From NCBI RefSeq assembly GCF_030272615.1, contig NC_081415.1:262744925-262808924 (forward strand): a stretch of DNA of 64,000 nt, given 5' to 3'. Source of the stretch: Cryptomeria japonica. Its lineage: Eukaryota; Streptophyta; Pinopsida; Cupressales; Cupressaceae. The translations under genes were made by a program, and so were the position numbers. The notes under the pieces are model-generated. The model searched no databases, was not told the DNA's origin, and worked only from the letters and a program-made list of their open reading frames with translations. Below, piece after piece: positions 37,015 through 48,780 of the stretch (position 1 is its first letter; the number at the start of each line of letters is the position of its first letter).

Positions 37015-38586
37015 TTATTGATCCAAGTCAAGAAGTGGAGTGGAAATGGAATGAGCAGATGATATGGTAAAGCTATGTGATTTCTCAAGAGGTCTGGCAA
37101 TACGCTCAATAGATTCTTTGTTGGAACCACTCTTATGACTCTTGATATCAAGAGATACTTGCACCACTAGAGGAGATTTGCATTTAGACTTAGTAGCCAC
37201 AACACTAGGTGGTTCACACCCAATTCCTTGACATTGAAAATTATTTGTAGATTGTTCCCGTTGATTGTATGCCTTAGGCGATAATGGGAGTTGATCAACA
37301 TGAAAGATATACTCACCACATCCCATGTCTCTAAACTTGAACTTTTCTTTCATCTCTACTTGTTTTGATGTTGAACCTTCTAATGATTTTGGATCCACAT
37401 ATGTTGATGAAGGAATAGCTTCTCGATTGACTGGGATTGTTATTTTTGATCTAGGTTGCAAATTGTTGCAATATATGAATGGATTTGGGTCAGCTTTGAC
37501 GGTCACTTCAACTCCATTGTGTGGAAACTTGATGCATTGATGATATGTAGATGGGATTGCGCTCATCTCATGAATCCATGGACGTCCCAAAAGTATGTTG
37601 TATGTGAGATCTAGGTCTAGGACTTGACAAGCCACATCCTTTGTAATTGGCCCAACTCTTAGAGGTAAGGTGACTGTGCCTTTGGATGAACGCTCTTCAT
37701 CATCAGATGCCTTGATGGTAATTTTGTTTGTAGCTTTCACAACTTTGTCTGAATATCCCAATTGCTTAATAGTGCTCAATGTACAAATGTTGAGACCTGC
37801 TCCTCCATCTATCAAAACTCATTTTATTCGATGTTTGTGTAGGAAGGCTTCAATGTGTAAAGGTGCACTATGTGGCTAACTTACGGAGGCGTCATTGGAT
37901 TCTATGAATGTAAGGGAGTGTGGAACGGAAAGGTATCCCACCATGGCTTTAAACTGGTCCACGTTCAGATCAGTAGGAACAGGAGTGTCTCTCAAGATTT
38001 TGTCAAGAATGGCTTTATGTGCAGGGGATATGCGTAAGAGGTCGAGGATGGAGATAAGTGCAGGCATCTTCCCTAACTATTCTACAGGGTCATACTCAAG
38101 TTTGGTTGATGAGGAAGCTATGTTTTTCGCTGGAGCACCTTGCAAAGTGAATTTACCTCGACGAGTTGTGACAATACATTTAGAGGTAGGTTCAGAAGAA
38201 GATCCAATGCCTTTTAGGACAATCTTGGGTCTTTGGGTAGAATTCTGAGGTGTTTTGTCCTTTATGATAATGGTAGAGACATAATTGTCCATTGAAATGT
38301 GATTGATAGTTGAATCATAGTTATAAGATGCTCTGGTATAGTTGGTTTGGTCATCTGTGGCTTTAGCTTTTCCCTTGTCATGTTTTGGGAATGGTTCCTT
38401 AAACATCGCATGTTCTTGATTGGATGAGTGCCCTTCAATCTCAATGTCACCTCTATCAATGAAATCTTGTATGATGTTCTTCAGTCGGTGACAATTTCCT
38501 GCTTTATGACCCTTTCTCTTATGAAATTCACAATACTCATCATCATTCCACCAATTTGGTTTAACCTTTGGCTCATATGGAGGCAA
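37015..38586 (-). pseudogene. Zinc knuckle and aspartic protease region of element D
   Basis: One minus-strand frame runs from 38586 to 37015, broken by three stops (TAG near 38074, TAG near 37877, TGA near 37816). Near its start is CEFHKRKGHKAGNC, a CxxH-type knuckle followed by LKNIIQDFIDRGDI. About 250 residues on comes VLIDGGAGLNICTL with the Asp-Gly-Gly form of the protease active site used by many plant Ty3/gypsy elements, then VLDLDLTYNILLGRPWIHEM, the conserved flap and C-terminal block. The protease would cut Gag from Pol. After LLGRPW about 170 residues follow, ending in DLDQ and a stop. Confidence 0.85.
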
Positions 38587-38689
38587 ATCTGGAATTGTTA
38601 TGATTTTGTTTGCACTAGCTTTTTGAAAACTGACTCAAGTGGTTCTCCCAATGGGATGTACTTCCTTCATGACTTTGAAGTTGTTTGAG

Positions 38690-40381
38690 TATTCACTTGA
38701 TTGTTTGTAGAGATTGATCCTGAAAAAATGATTTTGGGTCATACTGTATTGGCATCAACAACACCATCATTGACCGTGTTCTTATTTTTATTCCAAAATC
38801 TTGGCTTTTCTTTTCTTTAAAGTCTTCTTTGTTTTCCTTGAATATCTTAATGACTCCTTGTTCAATTAGGACCTTCTCTGTTGCTAAGCCTTTTTCAATG
38901 ATGTCCTTAAAAGTGGACAAACAAGCTTTTCTTAGGTCATAACCAATGTCTTTGTTAATATTCTGTGTGAACATCTCTACCATTTGTTTCTATGGAACTT
39001 CACAAGAGCATCTGCTGGCTAAATTCCTCCATCTTTATAAAAATGATGAAAAAGACTCTCCATCCCTTTGCTTGGTGTTGCACAAAGTAGTGACTGATAT
39101 GTTTGTCTCTATGTTGTATGAGAAATGTTGGATAAATGCCTCTGCTAAGTTAGCACGTGACTTAATACCAGGTGGAAGTTGGGAGAACCATTCCATAGCT
39201 TGATCAACTAAGCTCTGTGGGAGTAATCTCATCAAATATGTCTCTTCTGCTGCTACCTCAATGCAAGCTGTGAAAAATTGTCTTATGTGTGCCTTAGGAT
39301 CCCCTTTTCCTCTATACTTATCAAACTTAGGTGTCACGAAATGTGTAGGAAATGGAGGCATTGGAATGCTCTTGTCAAATGGATAGGGACATATGTCTCT
39401 CATTGTGTAAGTTGGCTTCGATGTATTTATGTCCTCCATTTTCTTTTGTAAATCCTTAATTTTCTGTTCCAAATTGTTCTTAGGTGGAGACCGACTTCTT
39501 GATACATACCCCATGCCTAAACCAATGTGTGGAGGAGGAGCATGTTGCATATATGGAAGGTATTGATCATACACATGTTCATATGGAGGAGGTCTATAAT
39601 GATGCTGCAAATATGGACCACTTGGTATAGAGTCATGGTGAGGAATGGAATATATGATTTGTCCATGTATACCATACTCTATAGGCATGTCATGAGTTTG
39701 TTCTAATGTGTTGCCCCCAAATTTGACGTGGGGTTTCCTTGTGTCCAAATTTTGAGCATGCCTTTGAATATCCAATTGATTTGGTGGTTGATCCCTAGCA
39801 TTGGCATGTGATTGAGCATATTTTTTTGCATAAGACTTCCATAATGGTCTGTGGAGGTGAGTGTCATATGCTTGACCATGTGTATGTGGGACCTCTGGTT
39901 TTTGAAACAAAGATGATGGTGATTAGGGCACAAGATGTGGTCCTCTATTGCCTCCACTATATGGCCTCCTTTGATCCATGTTGAGGTGACATTGTTGCAA
40001 AGGTTGATTTTCCATTATTTGAGACATGTCAAAATCATGAGGTATCTTGGCTCCACTTTGTGCCATCACTTGTAGAAAGTATTGTTTATCTCTCCTCATT
40101 ATTTCCTCAACCAATCAATTGAAATGGGGATTCATAATGGTGTCTTCCACTTCTATTGAATGTACGGAAAAGTTATCCATATTGTCATTGTGTGTATCAT
40201 TGTTGTTTATAGTGTCCATGTTCTCAACATTTGGAATGTTTCTATAAGCATCTATGTCAGGTAATGTAGTATGATCAGAATTGAAAAAGATATCATTGTC
40301 ATATTCATAGGAACTCATGTTTGTGGACTCTTGAGCCTCTTTAGCTTCTCTCCTAGATTTTTGGGAACGGGTTTCAACCAT
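38690..40381 (-). pseudogene. Gag of element D, several stops
   Basis: The frame begins MVETRSQKSRREAKEAQE at 40381, a usual plant Ty3/gypsy gag start. It is interrupted by TGA near 40112, TAA near 39926, TAA near 39032 and TAG near 38990, all in one frame. A Pro/His/Tyr-rich linker and a short coiled coil (LEQKIKDLQKKMEDI) precede the capsid core (retrotrans_gag): KFDKYRGKGDPKAHIRQFF, MRLLPQSLVDQAMEWFSQLP and AFIQHFSYNI. The part after 38690 shifts frame before the zinc knuckle. Gag would package the RNA; this copy cannot make it without readthrough. Each stop can be explained by one C-to-T or G-to-A change. Confidence 0.88.
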
Positions 40382-42118
40382 GAACTAGGTATTGACCAAG
40401 ATGTGTGAGACTAGATGAAAATGGAATGAGTATGGAAGACCAAGAGTTGGATGGAATGTAAATGAATCTGAGGTTTACTTGCAATGTCCAAAGTGTAAGA
40501 CCAAGTATGTATGTAGTAGAGTAGGTGTGACTTCCAAAGAGATGATAGTTTCTCTTGATGAGGTAAGTTGACCTTGACTCTAAGTAAGACCAAATGAGAC
40601 CCAAAGGTGATAGACCTTTATGAGGGACCACTTAGCAAAATTTGTTGTATGTAGTGTGTTGACAAAGTACGATGAGGACAAGCAAGTGACCTTTTGACTC
40701 AAGTTTAGAAAAATGTGTATGTAATGTAAGGTGTAAAGAAATGATGGACTTTGTGAGACCCAAAGACAGGTTGAATTCTAGATGAAAACCTAGAGAGATA
40801 ACCTAGGAAGCTCAATAAGTCTGAAACTGATTGCTCTTGTTTGTTGGATTGTGTGTTTTTCCCAATACTGAACACAGATGTGTTTGTATACTTCACAGAT
40901 ACGATTCTAAAATCTGAGTGCAATTTTTCCAATCTGTGAAGTTGTTGTTGTGACCAAATCTGAATTTTTTGACTGTTTTTCATGACAATAGGACACAATG
41001 TTGATGAGGACTCAATGTTTGCAAGTGTTTAGACTCAAAAATGACTCAAAGAAAAGTGTGTTGCTTGATGTAAAATTTGTTTTGCATACACTTGAAAACA
41101 CAAAAGACACAATGTTTTAATGTTTGGTCTTAAATGTTTGATAGTTCAAAATAAGACAAGCACAATTCTTATGGTTGGCCAGGACAATAGTTGTTGATCC
41201 CACATGGAGTTTCCCCCGAGGCTACACTATTCAAAGCGGATACTTAGATACTTGACCCCACTGGCTCCACCCTCAACACTCACTTCTTAGGGTAGCCAAG
41301 CATCAGTCCCCACAAAAACTCCTTGTGGTGAACTTTGTATCTTTACTAAGAACCATATGTGTGTGGGCCACTACCAGAGGTTCGACCTCCTGCCCCAACA
41401 ACTAGAAGGATTTTGGCTTCTAAAACAAAAAGGTGCTAGTAAGGGCATCCGCTTGTGTGGCTATACATGCAACACTTTCAGCTCTGTAAATATAGAAGGC
41501 TCCCAACCGGTAGGGGTTACGCCCTACAAATGATCAAATAAATTTGATCAAACAGGTTTATGAGGAGACATAGTGTCAGTATGAACTAATCAGCACATGT
41601 TATCCACAGTTTTCACCATGAATATAGTTATTTATAGTGGTTCGGAAGAGGTGGGTTTTCCTCGCTACCACTTGGGTCATTCTCTCCTCACTAGTAGTCC
41701 TAATGACCACACGGGGAGACAGACCCTCTAAAGATTAAACAAAAAGAGCCTATTGTCCAAGACACAAAGGACACTAGTTCAATTTTAGTGCACCAATTGA
41801 AGTGTTTGATAATCTATGGAAACAAGGCACACAATAAAGATCAAAAGAAAATCCTTGTCAAGGTCCTGCAACAAAGATTTGTTAGTAGTTTGGATTGTTT
41901 CAAATGATCACCCCTTCCTGCAAGCACACAAGTTAGGTAAATTTTAGATCCAAAAGACTTTGTGAAATAGGGTCTTCAACAATGCATTTTGTTGACCAAT
42001 TCAAATATCTGATTCATCATAAAAAAAAATCCACCTGTAAAATTTCAAGAGATTTCCAAAAATTAATTTTTTATGAAAAAATCATCAAAAATTAATTTTT
42101 TATGAAAAATCATCAAAA

Positions 42119-42960
42119 ATTAATTTTTTATGAAAAATCATAAAAAATTCATATAAAATGCAAAATCGATCCAAAAAATATGTAATTTTTACTGGAGAGT
42201 CCTGATGGTCTTTCAAACCTGCCTAAAAAACATTCTGCAACAACTCCAAGGAGTTTGTGAGATATGAGTAAAATAATGCAAAACCCTAATTTTCAAAGAT
42301 CCAATTTTTGAGGAATGATTTTGCATCAAATTTAAAATCACAAAGAACAGATCCTATGTATAATTCTGAGAGATTTCCAAAAATGTAAGAAAATCCGAAA
42401 AATTTGCCAATTTGCTCTCAAAATTAATTTTTTGTGAAAAATCATAAAAAATTCATATAAAATGAAACCTTGATCCAAAAAAATCTAAAATTTTTACTGA
42501 ACACCTCTGATAATTTTCCTGACCTTCAAAAAAAAATTTGATGCCAAAATTCGAAGTTGTTTGTGAGATCTGATCAAAATAAGGAAAAACCCTAATTTTT
42601 AAAGATCCGATTTTTAGGGAAATATTTTGCATCAAAATTAAAACCACAAAGAATAAATCCTATGTATAATTATGAGAGATTTCCAAAAATGTAAGAAAAT
42701 CCAAAAAATTCGCTCATTTGCTCTCAAATTTAATTTTTTATGAAAAATCATAAAAAAATCATGGAAAATGCAAATGTGCTCCAAAAATTTTGAATTTTGG
42801 ATTGAGAGCTATTAATACTGTTCTCAACTTGAAAACAAAATTTGGTACAAAAATTCATAGTCGTTTGTGAGATCAGATCAAATCTCTCCAAGATCTTGAT
42901 TTTGTGTCCAAACCCCTAGCTGCACAAGGTTATTCTCCAAATTGTTTTACAAAACAGCAA
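42119..42960. repeat. About 305-bp tandem repeat, nearly three copies, in the leader of D
   Basis: Each unit starts near ATTAATTTTTTATGAAAAAT and contains GTTTGTGAGATC, AACCCTAATTTT, AAAGATCCGATTTTT and GAGATTTCCAAAAATGTAAG. Copies differ by roughly 15-20 percent by eye. The third is incomplete. Confidence 0.85.
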
Positions 42961-43014
42961 TATAGGGTTAGAAAAACTTGCAAAAAATACAGATCTAACA
43001 AAAATCCATATCTC

Positions 43015-43028
43015 ACAGGGCGTGCCAA
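43015..43028 (-). promoter_or_regulatory. Primer-binding site candidate of element D
   Basis: The minus strand reads TGGCACGCCCTGTG a few bases inside the 5' LTR. The LTR edge here is blurred by a 24-bp duplication of TGTATATGGTGAAAATGG (43031 and 43055). The tRNA was not assigned. Confidence 0.6.
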
Positions 43029-43054
43029 AATGTATATGGTGAAAATGGCCAAAA

Positions 43055-43845
43055 TGTATATGGTGAAAATGGATAAATAACAATAATGAAAAACTAAATG
43101 AATTCAACCACAAAACCCTAGCCTAACAACAACAAAGATCCACCATAACATATGAATATTACCTAAGACAATGCAAATCAAATGAAATCACAAAGATTAT
43201 ACCATCACATGTCCAATAGGGTTTGGATCTTCATTCTTCTTATCTCCATTGATCTTGCTTGATATATTTGCTTTCAGATTTTATATGTGCACAAGAGCTC
43301 AACAAAGAACGGAAATGTGGTTGCAAGTAGGATCGCATATGAAAGTGCAAAAGTGTAGTGTAGTCGAGTCGTAAGCGGGGCTGAATGCATAGTGAGGGTT
43401 TGATAATGAAGGAAGAATCTCCTTATATAGAAGACACTATAAGAAATGGAGGGATAAGATTGAGAGGTGTAAAAGAGGTCGGCTATGATTAAAGGGTAGG
43501 TAGAAAAAATAATAAAATAATGAGAGGGTAGGTAGTGTAGGAATTAAGAGATGAATGACATGTGTCATGGGTAGAAAAGGTTAATGAATTAATTAAATAA
43601 ATAAAGATTTATTTAATTAATAGAAGAAGTGGGATCAATCAAATAAATAAAATATTTATTTAATTTAGGAAAAGGATAATTTAAATAAATAAAGGTATTT
43701 ATTTAAATGAGAAACAAGGCTAGAAGAGGATAAATGAATTAATTAAATAAATAAGGATTTATTTAATTAATAGAAGAATTGGGTTAAAATAATTAAATAA
43801 ATAAAATATTTATTTAGTTAGACTGGACAATTTTAGGTGTCTACA
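43055..43845 (-). repeat. 5' LTR of element D
   Basis: 791 bp. On the minus strand it starts TGTAGACACC, has a TATA box in CTATATAAGGAG (about 43420-43432), and ends CCATATACA. It is about 97.5 percent identical by eye to 32060-32848. Confidence 0.95.
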
Positions 43846-43850
43846 CATAC

Positions 43851-44698
43851 ATACATAGGGGTAGAGAGAGATAAAGAGAACTAAGTTATTGAAAGGTTGC
43901 TCTCTCTCCCCCCTCTTTATAAATTTATATTTCTATCTATCTCTCCTCTCTATGCATCTCTCTCATTGTCTCTATATTATTATATTATATAATACCTTTG
44001 TATATTTATTATTTATTTATGCATCTATTTTACATATTAAATCCATACAATAATTATTTTAATTTTTATATCACTAAACTCTACTTTCAAAATTATTTAT
44101 TTTTTATTGAAAAATGTAGGAAAAATCAAATAGAAAGGGAAGATGGTCAATTCTATTAAAGAAAGTTTTTATATAAAATTAAATTAAATGATTTTTTTAA
44201 ATAATAATATCATTTTACAAAATATATAAAAACAAATAAATAATGGTAAAAAGATGTAAATGCTACAATTAAAGTTTAAATTTTATAATCAACATTATTT
44301 GTCAAATAAATTTTGAATATTTTATTATAAAATATATATATCTTTATAAAATAATTGTATAATTTTAACAGCTATAAAACTTCATCTAAATGTTATAAAA
44401 TATTGCATGATGATAAAATTTAAATCATATTTCTTCTTCAATAAAAAATAGATAAGAATTTAGATCCTATTTACCATCAAAATTTCTTATGAAAAAACAT
44501 GAAAACAGCTTTAATTGTGAACATATTAACATAATCATTGTGGTGAGTTAAAACATTACTTTAGTTAAGTCTTAATTGTGTATTTTTACAAATTTACTTT
44601 CAAACATTTTTTATAAAAGACATTTACCATCAAAAACACTTTCAAAAAATTTCTAGGATCTACAAAAGATATTTTCACTCCAAAGTGGACAAAATACG
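43851..44698. other. Interior of the long-inverted-repeat element, right of D
   Basis: CT-rich then AT-rich, with no coding frame. Together with 31973-32059 it makes the whole non-repeated interior of the DNA element. Confidence 0.6.
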
Positions 44699-45292
44699 TT
44701 TAATCCTTAACAAGGATTCGCATATGTGAATATTATTATATTTTTTTAATTCTTACTGATAAATTCTATGTTAAATTTAAAAAATTAAATTTATTATAAA
44801 AATAGCTAATTATATATAATTAATTAAATATTTAAATTAATTTATATCATTTAAATTATAGTTAATCATATATAATTAATTAGTTAAACTAATTGTCTAT
44901 CATTTATAAATAGTTCATATATATAGTTCATTGGTTTACCAAAAAAACATATATTCATTAAGCATTTTTTAAATTGAAAATTTAATTTTTCAATTATAGA
45001 TTATATGTTTTAATTTTTTTAAATATAATATAAATAATTAATATAATTTTGAATATGTATATATTAAAAAAATATATAACAAAAAATATAATGTTTAATA
45101 TATTTTTAAAAATTTATATGGAGAGGGGGAGGCTTTCACAAGCTATCGATTTTCACTTAAAAAAATATAACTGGCATATCATTTATTTCTCCTTTTTTGC
45201 CACCATGAGCTTGTTTTTTCCAAGGTTTGCAAGCCATATATAGGATCCAGACATAGGCATAATGCATGGCATGGGCATGCTTTTTAAATTGT
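44699..45292 (-). repeat. Right arm of the long inverted repeat
   Basis: About 594 bp, the reverse-complement partner of 31517-31972. It has about 80 bp around 45140-45220 without a partner in the left arm. Confidence 0.75.
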
Positions 45293-46939
45293 TCCTTAGC
45301 CAGTGCCTAGTTGCATGGTTTGCATGCAATGAAAAGTTGATAGGCAAGGTTAAAACGTTGTGGGAGAAATGTTTTTTGCTTTTTTGCTTTGATATAGGAG
45401 CTTTAGTTAGCATCTATGTAAAATGCTATTAGTGTACATGTCTGAGGATGTTGTATGGCTATGTTCTAGAGGAAGGGAATGTTAGGTGAGTTTTTTTAAT
45501 TTGTGTTGTATTGAAAATGACATATTAAATGGCTTTAACAATGTAGTGTTTTTTCTTTTTTTTTTTCACAATATCTAGGAGGTGTATTTTTTTTTGTAAT
45601 GCATGGTTTCTAGAATAATTGTATGTTTATAGGTAAGTTGGAAAAGAGAAATAATAAAGGTTGATAAGTAAAGGCAGAATGTGGGTCAGTGTTGTATTCG
45701 TAGATGGTGAAGTTATTCAAAGGCATTGGAAGTTGATAAAGAATGCTATGAAAATAGTGAAGGTTTGCTTGTTTTTTAAAGGAACATTAAATTGAAGATA
45801 GTCAAGAGGGACAAAATTGTTTGAGTTGTGATCTTTTATATATTGCATTGTGTTTATAGCAAAGTATTTGTTGGAGTGTTGTTTTGTGATATTTGATTTG
45901 CTATAGTGTTTGACTTAATCGAAGTGATTTGAAGGAAGGGTATAAACCAAAAAGGGAGGCATAATTTAGTGTGTTATTGGCATTTCGAAGGATCTAATGT
46001 GGAAAATAAGCTATTTATGTGTGTAGCATAGAAAATTGGCCATATGAATGATGAGGTTATAGTAAATGAAGGATGTGTTTGGTTTGGGAATGTATGCAAA
46101 ATTTGATTTGTTATGCTTGTTGAAACAAGGAATGGATATATGTCTGATATTTCACCATTTGCTAAGGCAATTTCTGAAGTGAATTAGAAGAAGCTTTAGG
46201 GTTTCAATTTATGTTAGTTGGATTTATTTTTTTTGAGTAAAATTAGCAAAAATTGTAAATAAAACACAAATACGAGTTATTTGTATGTGTGGAATTTACA
46301 ATGTGTGCAACCAAAATTATAATATGTGTTGTTTGTATGAGCTAGTTGTGTGGAACTTATAATGAGAGGAAAGAGAATGATAATTTGTGTCATTTGTTAG
46401 GAAATCGAGTGTACAATGAATATTTGAATTGTCAGATGGATTTGTTTGACTTTTAAATAAATGGTATAAAGACATCAATATGTACCATTCAGAGTATTTT
46501 TGTGAATTATATGTGAATTAAAAGAAGTATAATCAAATTGATTAAATGTGATTTGTACGATTGAAGTAGTTAAAGGTGGTTATGAAACAACATTGTGTAT
46601 AGTTTAGTGCATTATATGAACAGGCTATGTATATAGTGCAGCTATTGAAATATCCAAGTAAAATACATTTAACAATTGACAAAGAAAAGTTGGAACAACA
46701 ATACAGGAAAATGATCCATATATATTCATTATTGTTGGAAAAAAAATTTACAAACAAAAAGCTAAAAAGGGAAAGGGAACTTGTGGAACAATGTGAATTT
46801 TAAAATCTGTTTGTAGAATTGATGCATAAATAACATTTCAAATGTAAAGATCTTTAGAAAAGAGTTATGTTTGTTCTGTTGTTTTCAATTTATGTACAAT
46901 TATGTGATTGAAATAGTCTAGGGAATTATTTTTTTGGAG
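45293..46939. other. No recognised gene
   Basis: T/G-rich sequence with short frames only. It may hold decayed repeats, but no family was identified. Confidence 0.45.
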
Positions 46940-47335
46940 AATATGTTCACGCTTTGCTTCGAGGGTGTGAGCTAGGGCACCCACACCCTAGCTCATGGTC
47001 ATTGTTCTCTATTGTGTGTTGTGTGGGGGGTCGGTTTCTTCTTTTGCTTCCACTTTGTCTGTTATGTACTGTCGGCTTTTGGTGTTCTGGTTCTTTGTCG
47101 CTCTTGTGAGTGGTGAGGGTGCTCAGTTCTTTCCTTGTTTGCCTCCTTGGTCGTGATTGCTACAGCCTATGGGGGCAGTGTTTGGTCATTTGGGAGGGTG
47201 CGACATTGAGGGGTTTCTTAGAGTTTTCTTTGTTGAAGAGTGCAAGCTTGGTGCTATCGATGAGTGGTTGTTGGGTAGGGTTAGGGGGGGTTCCCACCCT
47301 TAATCTCTTTTGGGGTTTTTCTCTACATACAAGGT

Positions 47336-48470
47336 GTGAGGGCTCAAATGGCCATGCCTTGTGGAGATCCATCACAAGCTTCTCTGAACCTCGACTTTCG
47401 AACAACCATTGGTTCGAAGCCCCCTATTCAGAGTAATAAGGTTTTTTATAACAGTCTTTTTGCTTTAGGTGAAGGTAATGCGGATGCTGACTCATCGGGT
47501 GGTGCTCAGGTCACAAAAATTAATGGGTGTTTGGAGAAGTGTAAAGACAGGCCACGATTGGTGATTCCTCCAGAAATGATCACTGAGGATGTGGAATACG
47601 ATTCAAAGCATTCTTTGTAGTGCAATTTTTTGGGTATGAGGATCTCATTCATTTTTTGGAGAATTGGGCTCAGAGGACTTGGGTGCTAGAAGGGGAAATG
47701 GATATTATGTTGCTTGCAAATAATTACTTCATGGTTACATTTAATTACATGGAGGATCGCAATAGGGTCTTTGAAGGGGGCACATACTTTTATAACCAGG
47801 TTGTGTTGTTTATCAAATTAACCTTGGCATGCGGGATTTAACGCTTTGGAGAAACTCCCAAATTAGGTCCCAGTGTGGGTTCATTTACCTTGTTATCCAG
47901 TAGAATTTTGTTGAGAGAATATGTTGTGGATGCTTTCTTCATTGCTTGGGAAGCCTGTTGGATCTTCATCGCAAACCCTAGGGTGAAAGGTAATGACTTT
48001 CATTCGTATCTGTGTTGAAATTGATCTTAGTAAGCCTTTGCCAAATGCTATAGATATGTGTGTGGGCTCTTATTTTTGGGTCTAACAGCTAGATTATGAG
48101 ACTTTACCATTTCGGTGTCATCTATGTCATGAGTATGGTCATTTACAGCGCAAGTGTCCTAGGTCTAAACCGATTGTGCATTAGCCTCAACAGTCATCCC
48201 GTAACCTTGATGGGGTTGATAGAGGAAAATCTCCCATGTCTGGTGTGGATGTGGGTGCTGATGGTTTTGTCCCAATTAAGACAAAGAATAGGAACCGAGG
48301 TCAAAAGAGGTCTTTGCAGGAAAGTCAGGATGAGGATACCTTTAATATATTTAAAGTCTTGGATGACCTTAGTCAGCAAGAGGTGAATCTAGGGATGATT
48401 CCTTTGGATCATAGTGTAGTAGGGTTGATGTCTAATAGTGTGAACTTGGATCCTACCCAGGGTCTATAGG
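47336..48470 (+). pseudogene. LINE ORF1 protein, DUF4283-like region and zinc knuckle, broken
   Basis: The first frame, MRAQMAMPCGDPSQASLNLD to 47620, leads by overlap into a second with WVLEGEMDIMLLANNYFMVT and FNYMEDRNRVFEGGTYF. This resembles the DUF4283 region common in plant LINE ORF1 (the EDRxRVxEGGxxF block). Further on, in another frame, come LPFRCHLCHEYGHLQRKCPR, an intact CX2CX4HX4C knuckle near 48105-48160, and a polar tail to 48470 (KTKNRNRGQKRSLQESQDED). ORF1p binds LINE RNA. At least three frame breaks make this copy inactive. Confidence 0.8.
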
Positions 48471-48780
48471 AGGTTGGAAGTCAATAGATGGAGATGGATC
48501 AACAGGTATTGGCTTAGATGGGACCCATCTCTAATGCTGAAATGAAGATAGTTGGTGGGGATGTTTCTCTTGCAACACAAAAATTGGACTCTACTAGGGT
48601 TAAAAGTAATAATATCTCTTTACATCTGGGTCTTCTTTAGAAAGACATCAAGAAAGGTGCAATAGAGAAGAATTTGAAGGTTGGTAGAAAGGACTTGGAT
48701 AAGATTAAATTGATGAGGGAGAACTTGGTTGAGTCGAGGTCAATAAAGACTTTGGATTCTCATTTTTCTAATCCCTTGAA

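Larger units (their letters stand above)
40382..43030 (-). other. Long 5' leader of element D, with repeats
   Basis: About 2.65 kb without a coding frame lies between the primer site and gag. It contains three tandem copies of a 305-bp unit (starting about 42119, 42423 and 42729). A long leader is normal for several plant Ty3/gypsy lineages. Confidence 0.75.
32060..43845 (-). mobile_element. Ty3/gypsy retrotransposon D (11.8 kb), gag-pro only, with CATAC target duplication
   Basis: LTRs at 32060-32848 and 43055-43845 differ by about 20 bases in 790 by eye. Both outer flanks are CATAC (32055-32059 and 43846-43850), within a CATA microsatellite. On the minus strand a TGG-initial primer site (TTTTGGCACGCCCTGTGAGA) follows the 5' LTR and a purine tract AAAGAGGGGCAAAA precedes the 3' LTR. 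The order on the minus strand is long leader, gag, zinc knuckle, protease, a short unknown segment, integrase C-terminal tail, then 3.4 kb of 3' region with minisatellites and an antisense PMD frame. No reverse transcriptase, RNase H or integrase core was found. The architecture recalls the Tat lineage. Confidence 0.92.
31517..45292. mobile_element. Long-terminal-inverted-repeat DNA element, split by retrotransposon D
   Basis: Plus-strand 31517-31972 matches the reverse complement of 44699-45292. Shared stretches include CAATTTAAAAAG at the outer edge, GCTTGCAAACCTTGG, AAAAAATGCTTAATGAA, TTGGTAAACCAATGA and a TATTCACA-TGTGAAT region at the inner edge. Without element D and its duplicated CATAC, the element would be about 2 kb, AT-rich and non-coding. 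Arms of 450-600 bp fit Mutator-like or foldback elements. The right arm carries about 80 bp that the left lacks. No target duplication was found, so the superfamily is open. Confidence 0.7.

Noticed and set aside
47110-47436. A 108-codon plus-strand frame before LINE ORF1
   Set aside because: It overlaps ORF1 in another frame, lacks LINE motifs and probably belongs to the GC-richer 5' leader.
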